64,000 nt of DNA from Georgenia sp. M64 (GTDB lineage: Bacteria > Actinomycetota > Actinomycetes > Actinomycetales > Actinomycetaceae), in NCBI RefSeq assembly GCF_038049925.1, contig NZ_CP145809.1:3134599-3198598 (forward strand), read 5' to 3'. The translations under genes were made by a program, and so were the position numbers. The stretch's first letter is position 1, and the number at the start of each line of letters is the position of its first letter. Under the pieces are notes generated by a model. The model ran no database searches. It was not told the DNA's origin and saw nothing but the letters and a program-made list of their open reading frames with translations. Positions 1 to 8,867 of the stretch are shown piece by piece.

Positions 1-1
1 G

Positions 2-499
2 GACGTGATGTTCGCATTCCCGGTCATGCTTCTCGCCATGGCCATCGTGGCCATCCTCGGGCCGGGCCTGACGACGGCGATGATCGCCATCGGGGTGGTG
101 TACGTCCCGATCTTCGCCCGGGTCACCCGCGCCAGCGTCCTCAGCGTGCGCACCGAGCCGTACGTGCGTGCCTCCGTCTCGCTCGGGGCCCGGTCGGGTC
201 GGATCATCCGTCGCCACGTCCTGCCCAACGTCACCGCGCCGATCATCGTCCAGACCTCCCTCTCGCTCGCGTTCGCGATCCTCTCCGAGGCCGCCCTGTC
301 CTTCCTCGGCCTGGGCGTGCAGCCGCCGGACCCGTCGTGGGGGCGGATGCTCTACGACGCGCGGGCCTTCCTCGACCAGGCGTGGTGGATGAGCGTCTTC
401 CCGGGGCTCGCGGTGTTCGTGACCGTGCTGTCCTTCAACCTCCTCGGTGACGCCCTGCGGGACGTGCTCGACGTGCGCGGCGGGGACGGGGGACGCTGA
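2..499 (+). CDS. Dipeptide/oligopeptide ABC transporter permease, DppC-like (5' truncated by window)
   Basis: This is the C-terminal half of an inner-membrane permease of a peptide/nickel-type ABC importer. The reading frame is open to the left edge, so the true start lies outside the window; the first visible codons read DVMFAFPVMLLAMAI, which belongs to the middle of DppC/OppC proteins. The cytoplasmic coupling loop is visible as VRASVSLGARSGRIIRRHVLPN, the EAA-type motif that contacts the ATPase, followed by LSFLGLGVQPPDPSWG, which is typical of the family. Its stop overlaps the start of the next gene (TGATG), so it is co-translated with the two ATPase genes downstream. The transported substrate cannot be read from the sequence. 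Confidence 0.93.
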   Translation, partial: DVMFAFPVMLLAMAIVAILGPGLTTAMIAIGVVYVPIFARVTRASVLSVRTEPYVRASVSLGARSGRIIRRHVLPNVTAPIIVQTSLSLAFAILSEAALSFLGLGVQPPDPSWGRMLYDARAFLDQAWWMSVFPGLAVFVTVLSFNLLGDALRDVLDVRGGDGGR

Positions 500-1542
500 T
501 GCCCGCCCTGAGCGTGAGCGACCTCCACGTCCGGATCGGCTCCGCGCACATCGTGCGGGGGGTGAGCTGGTCCGTCGAGCGCGGGCAGACCCTCGGCATC
601 GTCGGGGAGTCCGGGTCCGGCAAGTCGATGTCCGTCCTGGCCGCGACCGGGCTGGTGGGCCCGCCCCTGGCGAAGGTCTCCGGCTCCGTCCTGCTCGACC
701 GGCGGCCCGACGCCGGCCTCCCCGCCGAGGGGGCGGCCACCGGCGGTCGTGCGCGCGGCTCCGCGGCAGGCAGGTCCGCCCCACCCTCCGGGGACCTGCT
801 GACCATGGGGGCCGAGGACCGCCGCCGGGTGCGCGGCCGGCGGATCGGGTTCGTCTTCCAGGACCCGGCCACCTCCCTCAACCCGATCCTCGACGTCGAG
901 CGCCAGCTCACCGAGGGCCTCGAGGAGCACCTGGGCATGACGCGCCGCGCAGCACGGGGCCGCGCCCTCGAGCTCCTCGAGCTCGTGGGCATCCCCGACC
1001 CCGAGCGGCGGCTGCGCGCCTACCCCCACGAGCTCTCCGGCGGCATGCGCCAGCGCGTCATGATCGCCATCGCCCTGTCGTGCGACCCCGACGTCCTCAT
1101 CGCCGACGAGGCCACCACCGCCCTGGACGTCACGATCCAGGCCCAGATCATCGACGCCGTCCGCTCGCTCCAGGAGCGCCTGGGCACCGCGGTCGTGTGG
1201 ATCAGCCACGACCTCGCCGTCGTGGGCGGGCTCGCCGACGAGGTGGCGGTCATGTACGGCGGCCAGGTGGTCGAGCAGGCCGACGTCGTCACCCTCTTCC
1301 GCGAGCGCGCCCACCCCTACACCGCCGGCCTGTTCGCCTCGCGGCCCCACCTGGGCAGCCCCGAGGAGACCCTCACGACCATCCCCGGCGCCCCGCCCGA
1401 CCCGCGGCACCTCCCGCACGGCTGCGTCTTCTACGACCGGTGCACCGTCCGCGACGACCCCCGGTGCGCCACCGACCGCCCCGACCTCCTCGAGGTCGCC
1501 CCCGGTCACCTCGTCCGGTCCTTCTACGGAGGTGCCCGATGA
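499..1542 (+). CDS. Peptide ABC transporter ATP-binding protein, DppD-like
   Basis: This is the first of two separate ATPase subunits that power the peptide importer at the membrane. The 347-residue protein has a Walker A GESGSGKS (residues 36-43), Q-loop VFQDP (about 119-123), signature LSGGMRQR and Walker B VLIADEATTALD. The C-terminal oligopeptide/dipeptide extension has the usual Cys pattern in GCVFYDRC and DDPRC, and could hold an Fe-S cluster as in relatives. Between the first strand after Walker A and the Q-loop lies an extra stretch of about 30 residues rich in Gly, Ala and Arg (about 68-98) that the family normally lacks. The ATG overlaps the upstream stop, and the stop overlaps the next ATG. 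Confidence 0.95.
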   Translation: MPALSVSDLHVRIGSAHIVRGVSWSVERGQTLGIVGESGSGKSMSVLAATGLVGPPLAKVSGSVLLDRRPDAGLPAEGAATGGRARGSAAGRSAPPSGDLLTMGAEDRRRVRGRRIGFVFQDPATSLNPILDVERQLTEGLEEHLGMTRRAARGRALELLELVGIPDPERRLRAYPHELSGGMRQRVMIAIALSCDPDVLIADEATTALDVTIQAQIIDAVRSLQERLGTAVVWISHDLAVVGGLADEVAVMYGGQVVEQADVVTLFRERAHPYTAGLFASRPHLGSPEETLTTIPGAPPDPRHLPHGCVFYDRCTVRDDPRCATDRPDLLEVAPGHLVRSFYGGAR

Positions 1543-2540
1543 ACCAGGACCTGCTGCGCGTGGAGAACCTCCAGGTGCTCTTCCCCGTCCACGGCACCGG
1601 GCGGCGCGAGCGCCAGTACGTCCACGCCGTCGAGGACGTCTCGTTCACCCTCGGCCGGGGCGAGACCCTCGGGCTCGTCGGGGAGTCCGGCTCGGGCAAG
1701 TCCACGGTGGGCAACGCCCTGCTGCGGCTCGTCGAGCCGACCGCCGGGAGGGTGCTGCTCGAGGGTGAGGACGTCCTCACCGCCCGGGGCCGGCACCTGC
1801 GGGACCTGCGGCGGCGGATCGCCATGGTCTTCCAGGACCCCCTCGCCTCGCTCGACCCGCGCGCGACGGTCGCGGAGTCGGTGAGCGAGCCGCTGGAGAT
1901 CCACCGCCTGCACACGGGCCGGGCCCGGCGCCCCCGCGTGGCCGAGCTCATGGACCTCGTCGGCCTGCCCGACCGGTTCCTCGACCACTACCCCCACGAG
2001 CTCTCCGGCGGCCAGCGTCAGCGCGTCTGCATCGCCCGGGCCCTGGCCGGGGAGCCGGCGGTCCTCGTCCTCGACGAGGCCACCGCCTCCCTCGACGTCT
2101 CCGTCCAGGCGCAGATCATGAACCTCCTGCGGCGTCTCCAGGACGAGCTGGGCCTGGCCTACCTCTTCATCTCCCACGACCTCGCCTCGGTCGCCCACAT
2201 GAGCCACCGCGTGCAGGTGATGTATCTCGGCCGGCTCATGGAGTCCGCCACGCAGGAGCAGATCTACGCCGCGCCGGGTCACCCCTACACCCAGGCGCTC
2301 ATGTCGGCCATCCCCCGCGAGGACCCGGTCGAGGAGCGGGCCCGTGAGCGTGTGCTGCTCACCGGTGACGTCCCCTCCCCGATCCACCCGCCCTCCGGCT
2401 GCGTGTTCCGCACCCGCTGCCCCCTGGCGATCCAGGCCTGCGCGGAGCAGCTGCCACCGCCCGTCGAGCTCGGACCCGACCACGTGGCGGCGTGCATCCG
2501 GGCGGGCGAGAGCATCCTCTCCCCCGACCCGGTGCGCTGA
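1539..2540 (+). CDS. Peptide ABC transporter ATP-binding protein, DppF-like
   Basis: This is the second ATPase subunit of the same importer, 333 residues. I chose the ATG at 1539 because it overlaps the upstream stop as ATGA and gives a normal DppF N-terminus (LLRVENLQVLFPV). It has Walker [10 protein letters not shown]-loop VFQDP, signature LSGGQRQR, Walker B VLVLDEATASLD and the switch-region His in FISHDL. The C-terminal domain GCVFRTRCP is the peptide-transporter extension. The open frame runs far upstream (to 447), but that part only shadows the preceding gene. This is the last gene of the operon; the next one lies 833 bp away after a hairpin. Confidence 0.95.
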   Translation: MNQDLLRVENLQVLFPVHGTGRRERQYVHAVEDVSFTLGRGETLGLVGESGSGKSTVGNALLRLVEPTAGRVLLEGEDVLTARGRHLRDLRRRIAMVFQDPLASLDPRATVAESVSEPLEIHRLHTGRARRPRVAELMDLVGLPDRFLDHYPHELSGGQRQRVCIARALAGEPAVLVLDEATASLDVSVQAQIMNLLRRLQDELGLAYLFISHDLASVAHMSHRVQVMYLGRLMESATQEQIYAAPGHPYTQALMSAIPREDPVEERARERVLLTGDVPSPIHPPSGCVFRTRCPLAIQACAEQLPPPVELGPDHVAACIRAGESILSPDPVR

Positions 2541-2626
2541 CCCACACCCCCGTCCGCACACACCGCACCGCACCGCCGGCCACCTGCCTCACGCCGCACG
2601 CCACACGCCGTCCGCCGCCGCACGCC

Positions 2627-2661
2627 GAAAACTCCGTCAGACCATTCCTGACAGAGTTTTC
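2627..2661 (+). terminator. Inverted repeat, possible terminator of the peptide ABC operon
   Basis: Two 13-nt arms, GAAAACTCCGTCA (2627-2639) and TGACAGAGTTTTC (2649-2661), pair with one mismatch around a 9-nt loop. The right arm ends in TTTTC, so the hairpin could end transcription of the operon that stops at 2540. The arms are AT-rich compared with the surroundings, so a protein-binding operator is the alternative. Confidence 0.5.
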
Positions 2662-2704
2662 GCCCGAACCGCCGGCGACCTTGCCGAGACAAGTCGTGCC
2701 GGCC

Positions 2705-2795
2705 GGTCGCTCCGGACGGTCGCTCCGGGCGGTCGCTCCGGGCGGTCGCTCCGGGCGGTCGCTCCGGGCGGTCGCTCCGGGCGGTCGCTCAGGGC
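2705..2795. repeat. 13-bp tandem repeat, seven copies
   Basis: Seven head-to-tail copies of GGTCGCTCCGGGC occur. The first (GGTCGCTCCGGAC) and last (GGTCGCTCAGGGC) differ by one base each; the inner five are identical. The unit length is not a multiple of three, which argues against selection for a coding function. It lies between the end of the peptide operon and the peroxidase gene. Confidence 0.95.
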
Positions 2796-3373
2796 GGGCT
2801 CTTCTCTCGAGCCGGCCGCGCGGTCCTGCACCCGGTCCCCCCTGGACCAGGCGCCTCGGCCCGGCTCCCCCGGCACCACCCACTCGCAACCCCCAACGTG
2901 GGGGGTCCTGGGGACTCAAGTTTGGGGATTGAGGGGCCCTGACGGGCGCGGGAGGCTCACACGTGGGGAACACCGATCGGCGCACGTGCGGCCGACGGCG
3001 ATTTGGGGGGGCCCACAGCTCAGGCTGGAGGCCGGGACATGGGGACGACGACGACCGAGGCACGGTCGATGCGCCCGGTGCGCCACTGCGCCCCCCTCCC
3101 CCTCGCGACGACCGGCCGCCCCCGGCGCCCCAGGCGCACCCGGCGCGGCCGCTGCTCCTGCCGGCCCACGCCACGTCGCACGGCCGCCCCCCGGGACCCC
3201 CGCACTCGCCGGGCCCTGCCCCGGTCCTCCCTCGGGACCGACGACGACTCCGGGCCACGCTGCGGGTAGCCCGCGGACCGCCAGCACAGATCAGCAGCAC
3301 GCGGCGCTGGGCCCGGCCCTCCGCCACCTCGCAGGACCCGAAGCTTTCCGACCACCTTGGTAAGGAGCCAACG

Positions 3374-6300
3374 ATGGCCGAAGTACCGCGGCACCGTCAG
3401 GACCGCCGCACCAGAGCGACCAGGCTGGGGGCACTCGTCTCGGCGAGCGCCGTCATGCTGTCCGGAGTGTTCGTCGCCACCGGCCCCGCCGGTGCCGCCC
3501 CGCCGCCCGGTCAGGACTTCAACGTCACGACCGGCGACCTCGAGTTCATCCTCAAGCAGATCCAGATCTCCGAGGCGCACGCCGAGGACGTGGTCACCGA
3601 GAACCCCGACTCCTCACCGCTGTGCCGCCCCGGCAACAGCTTCGACCCGGCCACCCAGACCCACTTCGACGCCGACGGCGACCCCTGTGTGGGCGCCCCC
3701 ACCCTCCCCTTCGGCCTGCGCACCGTCGACGGCCGGTGGAACAACCTCCTCCCCGGCCAGGACGGCTACGGCGCCGGTGGGCAGATCTTCCCGCGCCTGC
3801 TCGAGGCGCAGTACCGCACCGCCGACCCCGTGCCCGACGGGTTCGGGTTCCCGAACGTGGGTGCGCCGACGACGTACGAGCAGACCCAGGGCCTCGTCTT
3901 CGACTCCGAGGTCCGCACCATCTCGAACCTCATCGTCGACCAGACGACGGCCAACCCCGCCGCGGTCGACGTCGCTGCCCGGGTCGAGGGCGCCGGGGTC
4001 ATCAACGGCGCGACGATCGCCCGGCTCTCCGGGGCCGACCGCTTCGCGACCGCGGCGGCGATCAGCGCCTCGCGGTTCGGGCCCGGTGTCCCCGTCGTGT
4101 TCATCGCCACCGGGCAGAACTTCCCCGACGCGCTCGCGGGCGGTCCCGCCGCGGCGGCGGGCGGGGGCCCCCTGCTCCTGGTCTCGGGCACCGGCGTGCC
4201 GGCGGCCACGGCTGCCGAGCTCCTGCGCCTCCAGCCGCAGAACATCGTCATCCTCGGCGGCACCCCGAGCGTCAACGACGCCGTCGCCGACATCCTCACG
4301 AGCTACACCACCGGGACGGTCACCCGCCTCGCCGGACCCAACCGGTTCGCCACGGCCGCCGCGATCAGCGCCGCGACCTTCGCACCGGGCGTCGCACGCG
4401 TATACGTCACGACCGGCTTCAACTTCCCGGACGCGCTCTCGGCCTCGGCCCCCGCGGCCCGCGACGGTCACCCGATCCTGCTGACCAACACGAGCTCCTT
4501 GCCCGCCGAGACGGCCGCCGAGCTCAGCCGCCTCGCACCGCAGGAGATCGTGGTCCTCGGCTCGAGCGCCTCGGTCTCGGATGCGACGCTGGCCGCCCTC
4601 GGCGCCTACGCCCCGGCCGTCAACCGCGTGTCGGGGACCGACCGCTACACCACCTCCGTCGCCATCTCCGTGGCCAACTACCCCACGGCGACGACCGAGG
4701 TGTTCCTCGCCAACGGCGGCAACTACCCGGACGCCCTGGCGGGCGGTCCGGTCGCCGGCCTGGCCGGTGGGCCGCTCCTGCTCGTCCCGAGCACCGGCAC
4801 GCTGCCCGCCGCGGTCGCGGCGGAGCTCCAGCGCCTCAGCCCCCAGCGGGTGACCATCTTCGGTGGTCTGCCCTCGGTGTCCGCGGCCATGGAGCAGCAG
4901 GTCTCCGGTCTCATCGCCGGGACCGACATCTTCATCCCGGACATCGCCACGGACGAGGGCCTCTCGGCCTCGGCCACTGGGCTCTTCACGATCTTCGGCC
5001 AGTTCTTCGACCACGGGCTCGACCTCGTGTCCAAGGGCGGTAACGGTGCCGTCATGGTCCCGCTGCAGCCGGACGACCCGCTGTACGTCCCGGGGTCGCC
5101 GACGAACTTCTTCGTCCTCGACCGTGCGACGATCGACACCACCGGTGGCGGCCGCGAGCACACGAACCGCACCACACCGTTCATCGACCAGAACCAGACG
5201 TACACCTCGCACCCGTCGCACCAGGTCTTCCTGCGTGACTACGACCTCGTCGGCGGCGTGCCGGTATTCACCGGCCGACTCCTCGACGGCGTCGACGGCG
5301 GCCTGGCGACGTGGGCCGACACCAAGGCGCAGGCCCGGGAGATCTTCGGCATCGACCTCGTCGACTCCGACGTCCTCAACGTCCCGCTCCTCATGACCGA
5401 TCCCTACGGCCGGTTCGTCCCGGGCCCGAACGGCTTCCCCCAGGTGGCCTTCGAGGGCGGGTTCGTCGAGGGCAACCCCGCGGCGCCGATCTCGACCGAG
5501 GGAGCGTTGAGGGCCAACACCTCCTTCCTCGACGACATCGCGCACGGCGCGGTGCCGCAGGACCCGCCCGCCGGGTACGACAACGCCTCGCTCGACGCGC
5601 ACTTCGTCACCGGTGACGGGCGCGGCAACGAGAACATCGCCCTGACGGCCGTCCACCAGGTCTTCCACGCCGAGCACAACCGGGTCATGGAGCAGGTCGA
5701 CTCGTTCCTCACGACCGAGGCGCCACCCGGGCTCCTGACCGGCTTCCAGGCAGACGGGTTCTGGGACTACGGCGAGCGCCTGTTCCAGGCGGCCCGCTTC
5801 CTCACCGAGATGCAGTATCAGCACCTGGTCTTCGAGGAGTTCGCGCGCCGCATCCAGCCGAACATCGATCCGACGGTCCTCAACGAGAACTCCTACGTGC
5901 CGGACATCAACCCGGCCATCTCGGCGGAGTTCGCACACGTCGTCTACCGGTTCGGACACTCGATGCTCACCCAGACCGTCGACCGCGAGTTCAACGGCGT
6001 GACCGAGGAGATCCCTCTGCTGGACGCCTTCCTCAACCCCGTGGGGTTCCGGACCGGCCCGAACGGCGAGAGGCTCTCCCCCGAGGTAGCAGCGGGCTCC
6101 GTCATCCAGGGCATGGCCCAACAGACCGCCAGCGGGATCGACGAGTTCGTCACGGACACTCTTCGCAACGAGCTCCTCGGTCTCCCGCTCGACCTGCCGT
6201 CGATCAACATGCTCCGCGCCCGTGAGACCGGCGTCCCCCCGCTGCAGGCGGCCCGGGCGAGCTTCTTCGACGCCACGCAGGCGCCGGAGCTCGAGCCCTA

Positions 6301-8782
6301 CAGCAGCTGGGAGGACTTCCGTCTGAGCATGAAGAACCCGGAGTCGATCCTCAACTTCGTGGCGGCCTACGGCGTCCATCCCACCCTCGACGGCGTCACC
6401 ACCATCGAGGGACGGCGCACCGCCGCCGAGGCGCTCGTCGCCGACGCGGCCTTCATGACCGCCCCGGCGGCCCAGACCGGTCTCGACGACGTCGACTTCT
6501 GGATGGGCGGCCTCGCGGAGAAACCGTTCGTCTTCGGTGGGATGCTCGGTACGACGTTCAACTTCGTGTTCGAGCAGCAGCTCGAGAGCCTGCAGAACGG
6601 CGACCGGTTCTACTATCTCAACCGCAACCTCGGCAACACCCTTTTCAGCACTCTCGAGGCCAACTCGCTGTCGCAGATCATGCTGCGCAACACCTCGACG
6701 GACGGGCTCCCGCACGACGTCTTCGCCGACCCGCAGATCTCCTTCGACCTCGCGGACCCGGCTGCCGACCTCCAGGCGGCGGGCCTGACCCTGCTGGGCG
6801 GCCAGTGGCGCTTCACCGGCGGCGAGCACATCTTCATCCAGGGCACCGACCAGGCCGACAACGTCCGCGGCGGTATCGGCGACGACTCCATCTGGGGCCT
6901 CGCCGGCAACGACCGCATCGAGGGCGACGACGGCGTCGACGCCATCATGGGCGGCGACGGCGACGACATCCTCACCGACCTCAACGGTGACGACCGCATC
7001 CAGGGGGAGGCCGGCAACGACGTCATCAGCGGCGGACCCGGCCTCGGGGACATCCTCTTCGGCGGGTCCGGCAAGGACTTCATCATCGGCGGCCAGGACA
7101 AGGCGACCTCCTTCGGTGGCCTCGGTGACGACTTCCTGCTCGGCTCCACCGGGCCGGACAACCTCATCGGTCACGAGAACGACGACTGGATCGAGGGTGG
7201 CCTGGGCCACGACCTGCTGGTCGGGGACAACTCCAACACGATGATGAACGACCCGAACCTCAGCCACGGCGGGCACGACGTCATCATCGGTGGTCCCGGC
7301 AACAACGACCACGACGCCGAGGGCGGCGACGACATCATGGTCGCCGGCCTGGGCACCGAGCGCTTCGGCGGCATGCTCGGGTTCGACTGGGTGACCAACA
7401 AGGGCACCGGCGTCCCGCTCAACACCGACCTCGCGCTGGTGTTCGGCATCCCGCAGAACCTCACCGCAATCCGTGACCGCTACCTCAACGTCGAGGCCGT
7501 CTCCGGCTGGGACGGCAACGACGTCATCCGCGGGGCCCAGGCCGCGGAGGCGCTCGACGGCGCCACCGCGGGCCTCGGCTACGGCAACCGCCTCACGCAG
7601 GAACACCTGGACCGGGTCATCGGTCTGCGTGAGCTCCTCGGTGGTGGCGAGCTCCCGCCGTACGCCCTGCCGTTCCTGGTCGGGCAGACGGAGCTGGACA
7701 TGGACTTCAACAACAACATCCTGCTGGGCGGTCAGGGCAGCGACCTGATCGAACCCCGCCTCGGCCGCAACTTCATCGACGGCGACGCCTGGCTGGATGT
7801 CAACGTGGTCCACCGGCCGGGCGGCGGCGACGTCGTCGAGCGGCAGGCCAGCATCAACGCCTACGCCGTGCGGATGGTCAACGGGACGATCAACCCCGCG
7901 GACCTCTACACCGAGCGGCGTCTGCAGAACGACACCACCAACCAGGCCGACGCGATCGACACGGTGGAATTCTCGGGCAGCGAGCTCGACTACACCATCG
8001 TGCAGCTCGAGGACAACGTCTGGCGCGTGACGAACACCGTCGTGGGCGCCGCCCGCGCCGACGTCGTCCGCAACGTCGAGCGGCTGCGGTTCAACGACGT
8101 CACCCTGTGTCTGCCCGCAGGCCTGGGCGACCCGACGGACTGCACCCAGGAGAACGGCACGATCACCCTGACCTCGACGTTCGTCGAGGACGAGGCGCTC
8201 ACCACCGACCTCCAGCTCGTCGCCCCGGCCAGCGTGGTCGGACCGGTGCTCTACGAGCTCCAGATCGCCCAGGACGTGGCCCAGGACGGCATCACCGACC
8301 AGTGGATCACGACCCAGGCGAACAACACCGGCAACTTCACGCTCGGTGACGCCGAGGTCGACTGGCAGGTCCGCGTTGTGGCGTCGTACACCGACACCGC
8401 CGGGGCCACCCAGATCGTGCTCTCCGACCCGTCACCGGTCTTCGTCCAGAACGTCAACGACGCCCCGGTGGCACCGACGATCATCCCGGCGGCGCCCATC
8501 CTGGGTGACTTCGTGCGGATGGCCACGGCGCCGGAGGACGCCGACGGCACGACCGGCCTCGTCGCCGGCACGACCGGCGCGTGGCGCTGGCAGCGCGGCA
8601 CCGGGGACACCTGGACCGACATCGCCGGGGCGTCGGGCACGGGTCTCGACCCGGTCCCGACCTACCAGGTGACCGCCGAGGACCAGGGCTCCGCCCTGCG
8701 CCTGGTCGTCAGCTACACCGACGACCTCGGTACCAACGAGAACGCCGCCTCGGCGGCGACCGAGGTGGTGCCGGGCGGCTGA
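3374..8782 (+). CDS. Secreted heme peroxidase with inserted cell-wall-binding repeats and RTX-like calcium-binding region
   Basis: A 1802-residue exported protein. The ATG at 3374 follows AAGGAG by six bases and gives a clear signal peptide (residues 1 to about 42, ending GPAGA). Animal-type heme peroxidase motifs follow: DGRWNNL near residue 125, the distal-His motif FGQFFDHGLDL (His547), an EHNR motif near 765 and the proximal-His motif YRFGHSML (His862). Three cell-wall-binding type-2 repeats (RLSGADRFATA near 216, RLAGPNRFATA near 318, RVSGTDRYTTS near 418; end near 515) sit inside the peroxidase domain, before the distal His. Residues about 1158-1320 carry GD-rich nonapeptides (GDDGVDAIMGGDGDD) like RTX calcium-binding repeats, and the C-terminus has Ig/cadherin-like modules. 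No LPxTG anchor is present, so wall attachment would be through the repeats. Peroxidase activity is inferred from conserved residues. Confidence 0.9.
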   Translation: MAEVPRHRQDRRTRATRLGALVSASAVMLSGVFVATGPAGAAPPPGQDFNVTTGDLEFILKQIQISEAHAEDVVTENPDSSPLCRPGNSFDPATQTHFDADGDPCVGAPTLPFGLRTVDGRWNNLLPGQDGYGAGGQIFPRLLEAQYRTADPVPDGFGFPNVGAPTTYEQTQGLVFDSEVRTISNLIVDQTTANPAAVDVAARVEGAGVINGATIARLSGADRFATAAAISASRFGPGVPVVFIATGQNFPDALAGGPAAAAGGGPLLLVSGTGVPAATAAELLRLQPQNIVILGGTPSVNDAVADILTSYTTGTVTRLAGPNRFATAAAISAATFAPGVARVYVTTGFNFPDALSASAPAARDGHPILLTNTSSLPAETAAELSRLAPQEIVVLGSSASVSDATLAALGAYAPAVNRVSGTDRYTTSVAISVANYPTATTEVFLANGGNYPDALAGGPVAGLAGGPLLLVPSTGTLPAAVAAELQRLSPQRVTIFGGLPSVSAAMEQQVSGLIAGTDIFIPDIATDEGLSASATGLFTIFGQFFDHGLDLVSKGGNGAVMVPLQPDDPLYVPGSPTNFFVLDRATIDTTGGGREHTNRTTPFIDQNQTYTSHPSHQVFLRDYDLVGGVPVFTGRLLDGVDGGLATWADTKAQAREIFGIDLVDSDVLNVPLLMTDPYGRFVPGPNGFPQVAFEGGFVEGNPAAPISTEGALRANTSFLDDIAHGAVPQDPPAGYDNASLDAHFVTGDGRGNENIALTAVHQVFHAEHNRVMEQVDSFLTTEAPPGLLTGFQADGFWDYGERLFQAARFLTEMQYQHLVFEEFARRIQPNIDPTVLNENSYVPDINPAISAEFAHVVYRFGHSMLTQTVDREFNGVTEEIPLLDAFLNPVGFRTGPNGERLSPEVAAGSVIQGMAQQTASGIDEFVTDTLRNELLGLPLDLPSINMLRARETGVPPLQAARASFFDATQAPELEPYSSWEDFRLSMKNPESILNFVAAYGVHPTLDGVTTIEGRRTAAEALVADAAFMTAPAAQTGLDDVDFWMGGLAEKPFVFGGMLGTTFNFVFEQQLESLQNGDRFYYLNRNLGNTLFSTLEANSLSQIMLRNTSTDGLPHDVFADPQISFDLADPAADLQAAGLTLLGGQWRFTGGEHIFIQGTDQADNVRGGIGDDSIWGLAGNDRIEGDDGVDAIMGGDGDDILTDLNGDDRIQGEAGNDVISGGPGLGDILFGGSGKDFIIGGQDKATSFGGLGDDFLLGSTGPDNLIGHENDDWIEGGLGHDLLVGDNSNTMMNDPNLSHGGHDVIIGGPGNNDHDAEGGDDIMVAGLGTERFGGMLGFDWVTNKGTGVPLNTDLALVFGIPQNLTAIRDRYLNVEAVSGWDGNDVIRGAQAAEALDGATAGLGYGNRLTQEHLDRVIGLRELLGGGELPPYALPFLVGQTELDMDFNNNILLGGQGSDLIEPRLGRNFIDGDAWLDVNVVHRPGGGDVVERQASINAYAVRMVNGTINPADLYTERRLQNDTTNQADAIDTVEFSGSELDYTIVQLEDNVWRVTNTVVGAARADVVRNVERLRFNDVTLCLPAGLGDPTDCTQENGTITLTSTFVEDEALTTDLQLVAPASVVGPVLYELQIAQDVAQDGITDQWITTQANNTGNFTLGDAEVDWQVRVVASYTDTAGATQIVLSDPSPVFVQNVNDAPVAPTIIPAAPILGDFVRMATAPEDADGTTGLVAGTTGAWRWQRGTGDTWTDIAGASGTGLDPVPTYQVTAEDQGSALRLVVSYTDDLGTNENAASAATEVVPGG

Positions 8783-8797
8783 CCCGACCGAACAGGC

Positions 8798-8831
8798 GGC
8801 GGGGGCCCGGGCGTCAGCCCGGGCCCCCGCC
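8798..8831 (+). terminator. Hairpin terminator after the peroxidase gene
   Basis: A perfect 15-bp stem (GGCGGGGGCCCGGGC at 8798-8812, complement at 8817-8831) closes a GTCA tetraloop 16 bases after the peroxidase stop. There is no U-tract, as is common for terminators in GC-rich actinobacteria. It also shows that the ATG at 8835 is unlikely to be the start of the next gene. Confidence 0.8.
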
Positions 8832-8867
8832 CCCATGGATCTCAGGCACGCAGACGGGAGGCGGCGC

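Larger units (their letters stand above)
2541..3373. other. 833-bp non-coding region upstream of the peroxidase gene
   Basis: No convincing gene lies here: the open frames are GC-biased shadows with repetitive Arg/Pro/Gly translations. The stretch contains an inverted repeat (2627-2661), a seven-copy 13-bp tandem repeat (2705-2795), a short ACCCCC/GGGGGT stem (2889-2906), and a Shine-Dalgarno sequence AAGGAG at 3362-3367 for the peroxidase gene. It probably holds the terminator of the peptide-transporter operon and the promoter and leader of the peroxidase gene. I could not pick a single convincing promoter. Confidence 0.6.

Noticed and set aside
447-2540. Open frame of 697 residues reading through two ATPase genes
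   Set aside because: Only the part from ATG 1539 encodes the DppF-like protein; the upstream part is out-of-frame translation of the DppD-like gene.
2963-3373. Possible N-terminal extension of the peroxidase
   Set aside because: The extension is Arg/Pro-rich with no similarity, and ATG 3374 has a clear RBS and signal peptide right after it.
3614-7813. 1399-residue open frame on the minus strand opposite the peroxidase gene
   Set aside because: It is a high-GC shadow: the translation is a Val/Glu/Asp/Arg-rich mix with no fold motifs, and the plus strand has signal peptide, heme motifs and repeats.
3374-8782. Type I secretion for the RTX-containing peroxidase
   Set aside because: The protein has an ordinary N-terminal signal peptide and no type I exporter genes are adjacent; calcium binding outside the cell is enough to explain the repeats.
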